A program made the position numbers and the translations under genes. Under the pieces are notes generated by a model. It worked only from the letters and a program-made list of their open reading frames with translations. It was not told the origin of the DNA and did no database searches. This document shows, piece by piece, positions 1 through 9,550 of a stretch of 64,000 nt of DNA. Source of the DNA: Galbula dea (lineage: Eukaryota > Chordata > Aves > Piciformes > Galbulidae); the NCBI GenBank assembly GCA_013399015.1, contig VWZX01007400.1, positions 51,164 to 115,163 of the forward strand, written 5' to 3'. Numbering within the stretch: the stretch's first letter is position 1; every line of letters starts with the position of its first letter.

Positions 1-95
1 ACATTAAGTGCCATAAAACACAGCAGTAAAACTATAGTATCCTAATATCACGCAATTACAGAGTCTTTAATGGGAAGGCATCAATAATACACCAT
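1..95. other. Unique sequence, nothing recognised
   Basis: Short AT-rich stretch before the first CR1. I see no repeat, open frame or motif in it. Confidence 0.6.
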
Positions 96-636
96 CAGGT
101 TCTCCTCCACCTCTGCTCTGCTCTAGTGAGACCACAGGTGGAGTCCTGGGCTCCCCTGTTCAAGGAGGACAGGGAACTTCTGGAGAGGGTACAGAAAAGG
201 GCTACAGAAATGATTAGGAGACTTGAACATGTCTTATCTGGGGAAAGGCTGAGAGAGCTGAGGCTGGGTAGCCTGGAGAAGGGCAGACTGAGGGGAGATC
301 TTCTCAATGCTTCTCAATACTGAATGGGTGGGGGTCAAGAGGATGGGGCCAGGCTTTGTTCAGTGGTGCCCAGGGACCGGACAAGGGGGAACAGGCACAA
401 ACTGGAACAGAGGAAGTTCCATCTAATCATAAGGAGGAACTTCTTTCCTTGGAGGGTGGTGGAACACTGGACCCAGCTGCCCAGAGAGGTGGTTGGAGTC
501 TCCATCTCTGGACACATTCCAAACCCACCTGGTCACCATCCTGCACAACCTGCTCTAGCTGAACCTGATCTGCCTGGGGGTTGGACTAGATCATCTCCAG
601 AGGTCTCTTCCAATCCCTAACATTTTGTGATTATAG
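96..636 (+). mobile_element. CR1 LINE 3' fragment, plus orientation
   Basis: This is the 3' end of a CR1 non-LTR retrotransposon. Positions 126-323 encode the far C-terminal tail of CR1 ORF2 (ESWAPLFKEDRELLERVQKR, then ATEMIRRLEH). The CR1 untranslated end follows, with the GGTTGGACTAGATCATCTCC block and a decayed octamer tail near 625-636. The copy is heavily 5'-truncated, as most bird CR1s are. It shares diagnostic wording with the copy at 26083-26690 on the other strand, so the two are probably one subfamily. Confidence 0.93.
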
Positions 637-1483
637 TTCTAGCATTTCTTGTTTGAGTAGCTCAGTTTTCCACTGATGTCTCATGTCTGCTGCACTGGTA
701 CAAGAAAAAAAGGCCAGTTTTGAAAGGAGCAGTGGGGGATCTTCAATGCTTTAAGAAAGTATTTTACAGAGCAACTACACCTGACATATGAACTATGTTT
801 CTGCATGTAATATCTACCTCAGCTGTAAATGACCAAACCCTGACCCAACAGGTCAAACTGTTTCAATCCTTAAAACTTTTACTTTCAAACCAAGTATCCT
901 TTCATTTCTTTCCTGTGGTTTGGGTCTTCATCTTCTTTTATATTCATGAATACACACAAAGGATGCTTTCTCGCTCTGCTGATTAGACAACCTTGTTTTC
1001 TTCTTCCATACCACGATGTCAAAGCTTAGCAACACAAATATTGCAAATCAGTTCCCTCTCTGTGTGGGTGGGATCATACTCCTAACATCTCATCCCAAAG
1101 TCCAGTGCCACAGGCAGGCTATTTTGGACCAAACCACTGAAACAAAATGAGAAACAGAGAATCAAGCTGGCTTCACTACTGGCACAGGAGCTACTATCTC
1201 TGCCTCAGGCTTATTCAACATTAAGCAAGATTCAGTTGGCAGGCAGTCAGATGGCATGGTTAAGGCATTAATTTACTAATAGAAAGGAACTCACTGCACA
1301 GTGCTTTCTTGCAGTTGCTTCTATGGGATAATTGCACCAGAAAAATGGTTTGTACTTTCATTACTTTTTAATGATTCCAGTTCTTACTAGAATTATGTTT
1401 CCGATATTCTTGCTATTCTATCTAAAGCAAAGGTATTACTGTGTAGGTAAAAGCACCTTTTGATGGATCCATGTTATATTTCT
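637..1483. other. Unique AT-rich sequence
   Basis: No repeat family, splice-supported exon or long open frame recognised. The 63-codon plus-strand frame at 795-986 has no features of a gene. Confidence 0.5.
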
Positions 1484-1626
1484 GGTTCCCTTAGAGACTG
1501 TGTGGCCTCTGGCAAGTCAATTTACTTTCTCATATCTGTAAGGTAAGGTAGGAATAGCAGAGTAGCTCCCAAAGGTGTTCTGTGTTGCCCAATCTTCTGA
1601 ATAGAAAGTGGTTCATAAATATTAAC
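1484..1626 (+). mobile_element. Probable ancient MIR-like SINE relic
   Basis: The stretch reads like the middle and 3' half of a MIR-family SINE. A GACTGTGTGGCCTCTGGCAA block is followed by a pyrimidine-rich CTTTCTCATATCTGTAAGG block and ends in a TGGTTCATAAATATTAAC block. These match, in order, the MIR landmarks of the GTGTGACCTTGGGCAAG core, the CTCATCTGTAAAATGG block and the terminal CAATAAATGTT block. Old MIR copies are known across amniotes, including birds. Divergence is high and the tRNA-like head is not visible. The 65-codon minus-strand frame over it is a by-product. Confidence 0.6.
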
Positions 1627-2907
1627 ATCACCCAAAGAAAATGCACAAAGTACCAGAACTTCATAATGCAAGTGGTTCTTAAACTCATGATCTGGAAGAT
1701 CAGCTAGCCCTACTAGCACAGAAAGCTAGGCAGAGTCACCATGGATGGGCTAAGGAGCCTGCTTTCCAGCCAGAGGGGCTGCACAGGGTCCTTAGCCCTG
1801 AGGGTTGGAGCAATGCCTTTCTTGCCTGAGGCACAGGTGCTCAAGAGGTGGATGCATAACAGCCAGGATTAATGTGGGTGCCCTGAAGAGAACAAGGACA
1901 ACATGGTAATCTTCTGTGAGAGACAGCAAAGTTAGGGTTTTGCTGTTAACTAGACAGAATTATCCTCTTGCTATGCTGGACTAAAAACAATAGATGAATT
2001 AAGGAATACAATGCAAGGCTGGGTTGATATGATATTGATATATTGATATGGCTGGCTGTTCTCAGATTTTTCACTGACTACCACCAAAACCCCAAAATTT
2101 GGTTCCCAGCCTTAGCAAGATGATATGAATAAAGCTGGATAGTTACTAATATTTCAGAGATCTAATGATGTGATATTAAACTCCTGCTCAAGGTGTGGTG
2201 GCTGATAATAGATAATTATTGACTAGAAGTTTCCATGCTTTCCTTCAGACTGACAGCATGAAGCCAAGGCTCACTTCCTCCTCAATACTAGTAACTACAC
2301 AGATAACAAAATTTATCTCTTGATCTAGCTAAAAACAATATATCATACATATGTGTAATATTTAGATACTTTGCTGAAAAGAGGTGTTTAAATATGTATA
2401 AATATGCAGAAAGTATATTTTTGGCTTTTGATGTCTGGCTGTGGGCTGCGCTTCCCACCCTTTTCTGACCACTACAGTCTAATGACCATGTTCAGTGCTA
2501 ACAGGTAAATACCACAGTCCAAAGTAAGCAAGGGGATTCTTTTACAAGAGGGAAGAATATTCAGTCTGTAAAAGAAACAGGAGCACTTCAGACCTCATGC
2601 AAAGCATACAGGAGAAACTAAATTTTCTGTCATTCTGCAAGGACAGTGTGCTGCCAACAGCATAATATTTGTCACTGACATGTCTTCTTGATAATGATTC
2701 TCACTGTAAGCGGCACGGACTTTAGGGCACAGTCTTTATTTTTACACAGCTCCTATTAATGACAATTAGCTGGGAATAGTAGAACATTCCCCACAAACAC
2801 TAATTTAAAGCAAAACTACCTCAACAGGAAAAGCAATACAATGATACACACAAACAGGTCTCAGCTACTATGCTTTGATTCAGTAGATCATTTTTTCAAG
2901 CTTTTAA
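1627..2907. other. Unique AT-rich sequence
   Basis: About 1.3 kb with no recognised gene or repeat. There are short TATTGATA-type runs near 2029-2049 only. Confidence 0.5.
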
Positions 2908-3405
2908 ATGCCTGGGACCCGTGCGCAGCCTCTGCTCTCCATTGCTGGCAAAATCCTGGCAAGAATACTCCTGAACAGATTAATACCCACTATAGCAGAA
3001 GGAATTTTACCTGAAAGTCAGTGCGGTTTCAGAGCCAACAGGAGCACCACAGACATGGTATTTGTTCTTAGACAACTGCAAGAGAAGTGTAGGGCACAGA
3101 ACAAAGGTCTTTATGTAACCTTTGTTGACCTCACCAAGGCTTTCGATACTGTGAGCAGAAAAGGTCTGTGGCAGATTTTGGAACGTTTGGGTTGTCCCCC
3201 CAAGTTCCCTAAAATGACCATCTCACTCCACGAGGATCAGCATGGCCAAGTCAGATATGGCAATGCACTTTCTGAGCCCTTTCTAATAACTACTGGTGTG
3301 AAACACGGCTGCTTGCTAGCACCAACCCTATTCACAATATTTTTCAGCATGATGCTCCAAAGGGCCACAGCAGACCTCCATGATCAGGACGGTATCTACA
3401 TCTGA
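2908..3405 (+). pseudogene. Reverse transcriptase fragment of the RTE-like element
   Basis: 165 codons of RT core. Visible blocks in order are LLSIAGKILARILLNRL (about residues 9-25), the palm-entry motif ESQCGFRANRSTTDM, the motif A region FVDLTKAFDTVSRKGLW with the catalytic Asp, and GVKHGCLLAPTLF, where the usual family residue after GVK is Gln. The frame stops at a TGA (3403-3405) in the middle of conserved sequence and continues in frame as Tyr-Arg-Thr, so this is a nonsense mutation and not a natural end. The FADD/YADD motif C would fall in the assembly gap. The first Met is internal and not a real start. Confidence 0.85.
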
Positions 3406-3416
3406 TACCGTACTGA

Positions 3417-3685
3417 NNNNNNNNNNNNNNNNNNNNNNNNNNNNNNNNNNNNNNNNNNNNNNNNNNNNNNNNNNNNNNNNNNNNNNNNNNNNNNNNNNNN
3501 NNNNNNNNNNNNNNNNNNNNNNNNNNNNNNNNNNNNNNNNNNNNNNNNNNNNNNNNNNNNNNNNNNNNNNNNNNNNNNNNNNNNNNNNNNNNNNNNNNNN
3601 NNNNNNNNNNNNNNNNNNNNNNNNNNNNNNNNNNNNNNNNNNNNNNNNNNNNNNNNNNNNNNNNNNNNNNNNNNNNNNNNNNNNN
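3417..3685. other. Assembly gap (269 N)
   Basis: A run of N interrupts the retrotransposon. The missing part should contain RT motif C and the thumb region. Translations that cross it are artefacts. Confidence 1.
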
Positions 3686-4065
3686 TCTCAAGGATGAAGG
3701 ACCACCGCCTCCCTAAGATCTTGCTTTATGGTGAACTTGCCACCGGCTGCCACAAGAGAGGAGCCCCAAAGAGAAGATACAAGGACTCCCTGAAACAACA
3801 TCTCAGCCTTGGCCATATTGATCATCATAACTGGTCTACTCTGGCCTCCAAGCGGGAGGCCTGGAGACACACCATTTATAACACTGTGGATGCTTTTGAG
3901 AAAGCACACAGGATCACCCTTGAGGAGAAAAGACAACGCAGAAAGAATCGTACCTTGCTGAACACACCATCTAAGGAGTCTTTCTGCTGTTCCTTTTGCA
4001 ACCGCTCATGCCTATCTCGTATTGGCCTTTTTAGCCACCAACGCGCTTGCAACAAGCGTGGGTAG
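3686..4065 (+). pseudogene. C-terminal region of the RTE-like polymerase with a C2HC-like finger
   Basis: An open frame runs from the gap to a TAG at 4063-4065. It carries the post-RT signature RLPKILLYGELATG, then a basic KRGAPKRRYKDSLKQ block, a W-x5-A-x-K-R-E-A-W-R block, and a C-terminal Cys-x2-Cys ... His-x4-Cys motif (CSFCNRSC ... HQRAC). That is a likely zinc-binding finger, perhaps used in RNA binding. These blocks match the order expected downstream of the RT at 2908-3405. No stop interrupts this half, so the copy may be fairly young despite the TGA upstream. Confidence 0.8.
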
Positions 4066-4118
4066 AGCCCTTCCCAAATCTTCATTCGCGAAGCCTAGCC
4101 ATGATGATGATGATGACG

Positions 4119-6787
4119 AAACGCCTGGGTTTGTTTACAACTATCTTACATTTACACAACTTCCACAAGGCAGTTGAATGTAAAGCTAAAGAATAGACAC
4201 GGCAAGAAAGAGGCTGGCTACCTGCAACCCTGCTAGGGCCACTTAGTCTCATCCCTGAAAAATTATTTGTCAATATCCAATAAGAATATTCACTATATTG
4301 TGGACTCAGTTTAAATTTATTGAAGTTAATGATACTGTAGGTATTGTCATCTATGCATTACTCCAATTAAAAACTCCAAACATCAAGAGGTGCTATGAAC
4401 ATGTTCAACATTAACTTCTCAATTCTTCTGGGCTTAAAAGATGAAAAACATTATTCTGAAAGAAATCTCTGAAGTACAGATGTGAAAAAAATTAAAAAGC
4501 TCCTTCCTATTATCACAATTTTATTTGACATCAACTATTTCTGTTTTGCAAAAGGCAACACTACACTCCTACTCATTCCAGGGCAGGGGAGACAGACGGA
4601 AAAGGGGTCATAAATAGACAAGAAATGAAGCTTAATAGAAAAAAAAAAAACCACAAAGGTATTGTTTTATTAGAAGCAGTGTTATTTGGGCAAGGGGTGA
4701 GATTGGAAGATTTGGGAGATCAAGGAGTTTACAACACCCATTGCAGTCTCAGCTGTCACAGGGCTGCTGTGCTGAATGACTGCCAAGACTTGATGACATT
4801 TTCCTTCATGTCAGCAAGTAAACTAGCTATACGGTTACTGGAGATAAAACCATGAACTCCAGTAGAGAACTTTGTTTCACTCTTCTTTCATTCATTTTCT
4901 CCATAGCTAAGATTAGAGGTGCAGTAACGTATAATTGGGAGGGAGGGGTACAAAACAGCTCTGACAGGTAGAATCCCAGAGATGAGTCATGGCAAGTTTC
5001 ACCTGCTTGTACACAGTGTCACAATTTACTGCTTTACATAATTTTCACTCTTGATTATAACTGATTCAAAAGGAGTAACAGGCTACAGTATATAAGAAAG
5101 TACTTTCTGAAAGAAGAGCCACAATTGCAATACATCTCATGGCGTTTAGAGCCCAACACCAGACTCTGAAGAGATGGATACACTCCAGCTGGAATCATAG
5201 TCTAGAGGGAAACACCAGTTTCCTAGATTTGATAGACCAGAAAGGGCTTTTGCCAAACTAATTCAAAGGGAGCTCATACTGAGGCATAGGACACAAGCAG
5301 TCTGTGGAGTTTTCAGTTTAATCACTCCCTTTAACAGTGTTTTAAAAATCTTTCTGTTGAACCTACCTAGAGATCCAGGACTGCCTATGCAAAACAACAG
5401 AAGCAGAGAGGCATAATCCTGTAACTATGGTTAGCAGAGTCTCATGGATGCATGCAACCACATGCTTCAACCATTCAACCAGAAATACATAATCCGGCAA
5501 TCAAATGTGAGTGAAAAGGCTGGCACTGCCAGCCAGCCTGAGAACAAGTGCCATGATTCAGGCCAAGCAGCAGGATGCCAACAAGCTCCAGCATATAAAA
5601 GTGCTTTACAGGTAGCATCAAAATGAGGAAGCAAGCAGGGATTTGTGAGGAGAACTTACAGCACAGATGGAGAATCAGAAGGGATTCCCCCCCAACCCCC
5701 CCCCCATTAACCTCCTGTGAGTCAGGTTCAGGGAAAGGAGCATTTAAGAAAGCTTTTTTCTATTACAGAAAGACATACAGGACAAGAACCTCAAAAAAGC
5801 AGCTGCTTACCAAGATTTATAGCCTAGAGAATTTCACTAGGTGAAATTACATTCCCCATGAGAGATTCGATTGTGTACATATGTATGCAAGATTGAGAGT
5901 CACAAAGCAAATCTACTCCTGTGCATGTACACTAACTTACGATATGTGCCCCACTGAGTTTGAAGATTTAAAATGCTTTGCTGCACAGCTTATGAGATTT
6001 ATAATTCCATTAGCACTTCAGAAAGCTTACAAGCTAGAAACTTACATATCTACTATTCAACCATTTTACAGGACACATTTTCTCCTCTTGTCATGTGACC
6101 AGATGTGCCTGCTTTGGATAGGTATTTAACGAAGGTATTCCTTGTAAAACAATGTTTACATTGCACTAAATATTTAAACAACTTGTTATGGGAAAGCACT
6201 TAAAAAGTCTTTCTAAAGATGAATAGATTTTTCCCTATCTTTTCTTAATCTCTTCCAGCAAGAGCTATTAACATTGAACTGCTTATACTGCTATACTAGA
6301 GGATCTATCTTGTTAGGGAATACAGATAGGTAGATAATGCAGCTGAAAAATCACAAAATTGTAAAGCAGACTCAAGACTGGGCAATTCTCCTTCCCTATA
6401 CTAATAGCCTCTATGCATACACCACCTCCAGATATCACAGGCTACATCTGGCCTTCAACCAACTGCACTCATGTAGGCTCGAGAGAGCTCCACCTCATCA
6501 CAGCATGAAGTCAGACCACATGGGTTTAGTATACAACTAACTGGGTTTTAAATTATGGTATAAAATGACAATAATCTGAACAAAGTTATGATTAAAGACA
6601 ACAAAAAATCATCTCTACTATACAAATCAGTGATCTCCCTTTTCTCACCAAGGCAGAGTCCTGTTACAGTCAACCTTTATTAATGGAGGAACAGAATTTA
6701 ACCTCAAGTATTTGGCTCTGCCTTTAAAAGCTTTCATCAGAGAATGGGCAAGTACAGGAGAAGTTTAAGATCATAACTTTTAGTGGC
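4119..6787. other. Unique AT-rich sequence with a short poly-C run
   Basis: No gene or dispersed repeat recognised. A C-rich run lies at about 5689-5706. The plus frames at 4625-4855, 5444-5844, 5881-6129 and 6337-6540 have no family signature. Confidence 0.5.
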
Positions 6788-6971
6788 TCTGATTTAAAGG
6801 GGTTTGGTTTGAGGTTTTTTGTGGGTTTGGTTGGTTGGTTTGGGGTTTGGGTTTTATTGTGCATGAGTTTGGTTTTTTTTCTTGGGGAGGTGTTTGGGTT
6901 CTTTGATTTTCCTCCTTTCTATTCTTTCTTTTTTTTTTTTTTTTTGGGGGGGGGGGGGGGGGGGTTGGGGT
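6788..6971 (+). repeat. GT-rich low-complexity tract ending in T17G19
   Basis: The plus strand is almost pure G and T, with irregular GGTTT and GGGTTT units. It ends in 17 T (6929-6945) followed directly by 19 G (6946-6964). The pairing gives strong strand asymmetry and quadruplex-forming potential. Homopolymer lengths in assemblies are often inaccurate. Confidence 0.95.
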
Positions 6972-8099
6972 GAGAGGAGGATGTTTAAAAAGGTAGCTTG
7001 ATAGTGTTTGCTACCTCTTTGTAGTGCTGACCATTAGCAGTTGTTCAAGTCTCATGCGTAGCTTGAATCTAGTCAAAGGCTGCAATACAGGAAGGTCAAA
7101 ACCTCCAGTACATTCCCCAAAACGATCTAAGGCATTAAACACACAAACCATCTGACACAGTCCAAGAGTTTTAGATCTTTTGCTTTAAAGGACCAGGCTC
7201 AAAAAGCTTCACTCACAGCATGCTGACATTGTAATATTTACTCCACAAATCTCAACAAGTGATTAACAGCAAACACAAGCTTTATCCACTAATCAAATTA
7301 CCTCCAAACTTCAATTAAGCTATGTATCCCTTACTGAGGCAGCATGCACAAAGTATCAGCTCCTTATGATCTCAAAACGCCAGTTACTCCTCAAGAGGCC
7401 AACCACAAACAACCTATACTGTGTATTTCTAAAAAAATCAAGAAGGCTAATAGCTTGCCATTTTCCAGAGTTTTTCACTCCAAAACACTTTTCTTTATTT
7501 TTTATACCACTGGAAAATTGCTACCAGAAGTTTATTGGTTTCTTCTACTAAGAATTGCCTTGTGAATCAACTAGGATCCAATCTTTCATGCTATTTAGGT
7601 ATTTATGTGATTTTTGCCTATTTTAAACTTCTTCATTAAATAGCATTTTGGTTATCTAATTGGTATAGCTAGTTCTAGGATAATAAAGTGTCTTTGCAAG
7701 TAGTTGGCCATCTTCTGGCACAGGGCCTCTAGGACTGGGGCTTAGAAATTTCCACATTATATGTGGCTATAGTTAAATATAGTTAGACAACACATTTAGC
7801 AATAAAGACTTTATCATTTGTAATTATAGACATGCATACAGGAAAGTGAACAAAATTCTAATCCACATCTTCTACCATGCAATCTTTGCAAACAATGTTA
7901 CCTGAATACTAAACTCTTCCAAGGCTACAGTGAGTTGATACCACCTACCACTAATTGGTTATATAACCATTTAAGTAGGATTAGTATCATAATCTGCTGT
8001 GCAATTTGACAGCAGGAGATGTGGCTCTGCAAATAAAATACTGATCTGCAAAGGCTTCTTTCAACTAAGGTGGTTTGTGTTCTTCATATTTTTATACAA
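6972..8099. other. Unique AT-rich sequence
   Basis: No repeat or gene recognised. If the minus-strand gene extends this far, this would be its 3' untranslated or downstream region. Confidence 0.45.
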
Positions 8100-8258
8100 T
8101 TAAATTACAGCTCCATACTCCTCTGTTGAACATTCACACTTTAGGATAACATCCTTTGCTGCACACCATCTGCACAATTTCTCCCTTCCTTTTTCAGAAG
8201 GGTCAGATTCAGGACTGCAGAAGTTTGTGCATTCTTCACATGTAACAGAGCAATCCAT
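8100..8258 (-). CDS. Candidate cysteine-rich terminal exon, unrecognised
   Basis: On the minus strand an open frame of 52 codons runs from an ATG (8256-8258) to TAA (8100-8102). The frame is open for 13 further codons upstream. Cysteines are dense: Cys-x-Cys just before the Met, then Cys3, Cys7, Cys10, Cys14, Cys29, Cys32, Cys41 and Cys43. This looks like a small zinc-binding array with CxxC pairs. The residues between are polar and protein-like (SPESDPSEKGREKLCRWC). A TCATTGTAG acceptor-like site lies just 5' of the ATG. It could be the last exon of the gene starting at 23149. Against this, its length is within chance for AT-rich DNA, the acceptor is weak, and I recognise no family. A 67-codon frame on the same strand overlaps it. 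Confidence 0.22.
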   Translation of the reverse strand: MDCSVTCEECTNFCSPESDPSEKGREKLCRWCAAKDVILKCECSTEEYGAVI

Positions 8259-8787
8259 GATGCTACAATGACATAGCTTAGGTTTTGGGGAAATTTTTCA
8301 ATACATTTCCCAGGTTTATTTTTGTCACTTGCATAAAATCCCATTCCATCCCTGGAAAGCGTTCACTTTTTTTCCTGTGAACTACAGATTCCACAATCCT
8401 TACTCTATTCCTTCATGTAACATTGTTAAAATCATGAATATGTTGCCTGATTAAGAGGCCCAGGCACCTCTGTGCAGAATTAGACAGGACAGACTTCTGC
8501 AGAACTGATCATGTTGTTCTTCCAACTGAGGTTTCTCCTTACAGCCCTATCCACCTTTCCCACTGCCAAAGGGGGTTATCACTACTAACATTTGCTAGAG
8601 TATTTTTAAAGGCCACATTCATAAGTCAACAGGAAACTTTATCACTGAAAGCATCACAGAAATGGTGCAAGGCTTAACTTGACAAAGTGATACCTCCTCT
8701 ACCAATCCTAAATATTGAAGTAAAACAAGCCCATGTGCAGACCTTTATCTGTGGACAGAAGGTAAAGTAGCAGACACTAGCCAATTC

Positions 8788-8938
8788 TTATTTTTCAGCT
8801 TTACTAATGCACAATGGGGGCAAGATTCTTCTCTCTTGTTCTTCATAAAGCAGGGGTTTAATAATGCCAAGTGATTTCAGCAAAAGGGCTTCAAAAAAAG
8901 ACATCCACAAAATATCACCAGGATAAAGGTTTGCCTCA
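8788..8938 (-). CDS. Candidate coding exon of the minus-strand gene, unrecognised
   Basis: A pyrimidine-rich CTCCTTTCTTTCAG acceptor at 8939 is followed by about 49 open codons whose translation looks natural (EANLYPGDILWMSFFEALLL, then KSLGIIKPLLYEEQERRILP). The frame ends either at TAA (8788-8790) or at a possible donor GTAAAG after 8805. The exon starts in phase 2, which is the phase left by the candidate exon at 20857-21022. The frame also stays open upstream of the acceptor for about 20 codons, so the true left boundary is uncertain. No known domain recognised. Open runs of this length do occur by chance here. Confidence 0.27.
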
Positions 8939-9249
8939 CTGAAAGAAAGGAGCTCCTTCTCTGTTTTACCTTTTCCATGTTTCAGGACATCTTCTCTCCT
9001 CTACAGTTTACCAGCTTATTGTATTGTATTACAAAATGCAGAAGAACTGTTAATTCACCTGTGATGTTAAGATGAACTGAAAGGGAAAAAAGACACAAAC
9101 ACACATACAAGTTTCAAAAACACTGCCCCAAGTGCTATTTTTTTTCTATTTCAGTGAGAGGGAGGACAGACCATAGGGCTTGCCCAAAACTCAAAAATAG
9201 ACATGAGACAATCTAGTAAGCAAGCCACAGATCCTCCCTCTCATCTCAC

Positions 9250-9310
9250 TGCTGTTCTTATCACACATCCTGCCTGTGGCATATTCTTCTTGGTACAGAA
9301 GCTTACACAC
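9250..9310 (-). CDS. Candidate short exon with a strong acceptor
   Basis: A 61-base segment on the minus strand is bounded by a textbook acceptor (TTTCTCTTGCATTCCTCTAG) and a GTGAGAT donor. Two of three frames are open; one reads VCKLLYQEEYATGRMCDKNS. Neither frame joins simply in phase to the neighbouring candidate exon at 8788-8938 using its best acceptor. This may be a real exon with another partner, a non-coding exon, or chance. Confidence 0.2.
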
Positions 9311-9345
9311 CTAGAGGAATGCAAGAGAAACACTGCTAAGAAAAA

Positions 9346-9550
9346 TCACACAGAATCATTAAGGTTGGAAGAGACCTCCAAGGTCATCAAGTGCAACCAT
9401 CAACCTAGCACCACCAGGCCACTAAACCATGGCCCTAAGGACCACATCTCTAGGTCTTTGGAATCCCTCCAGGAATGGTGACTTCACAACTGCCCTGGGC
9501 AGCCTGGGCCAATGGCTTAACAACTCTTTCTGGGAAGAAAGAGGCAACAT
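9346..9550 (-). mobile_element. CR1 LINE 3' fragment, minus orientation
   Basis: The plus strand begins with the reverse-complement CR1 tail (CACAGAATCATTAAGGTTGG) and continues with the 3' untranslated block and the CCTGGGCAGCCTGGGCCAAT block from the ORF2 tail region. It is 5'-truncated and diverged past 9550. It is of the same type as the copies at 40796-41240 and 60079-60168. Confidence 0.9.

Larger units (their letters stand above)
2908..4118 (+). mobile_element. 5'-truncated RTE-like (AviRTE-type) non-LTR retrotransposon
   Basis: A reverse transcriptase fragment (2908-3405), an assembly gap, then the matching C-terminal region (3686-4065) and a 3' end in five tandem ATG units (4101-4118). 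RTE elements typically end in a short microsatellite rather than a poly(A), which agrees. The element is truncated at its 5' end: it starts inside the RT domain and has no endonuclease. AviRTE elements are known from several bird lineages and from filarial nematodes, and horizontal transfer has been inferred. Assigning this copy to AviRTE rather than to another RTE or related clade is my inference from the ORF style and tail. It is clearly not CR1. Confidence 0.75.

Noticed and set aside
3344..3697. Two frames of 105-115 codons spanning the N run
   Set aside because: Most residues are X from the assembly gap, so the open length is artificial.
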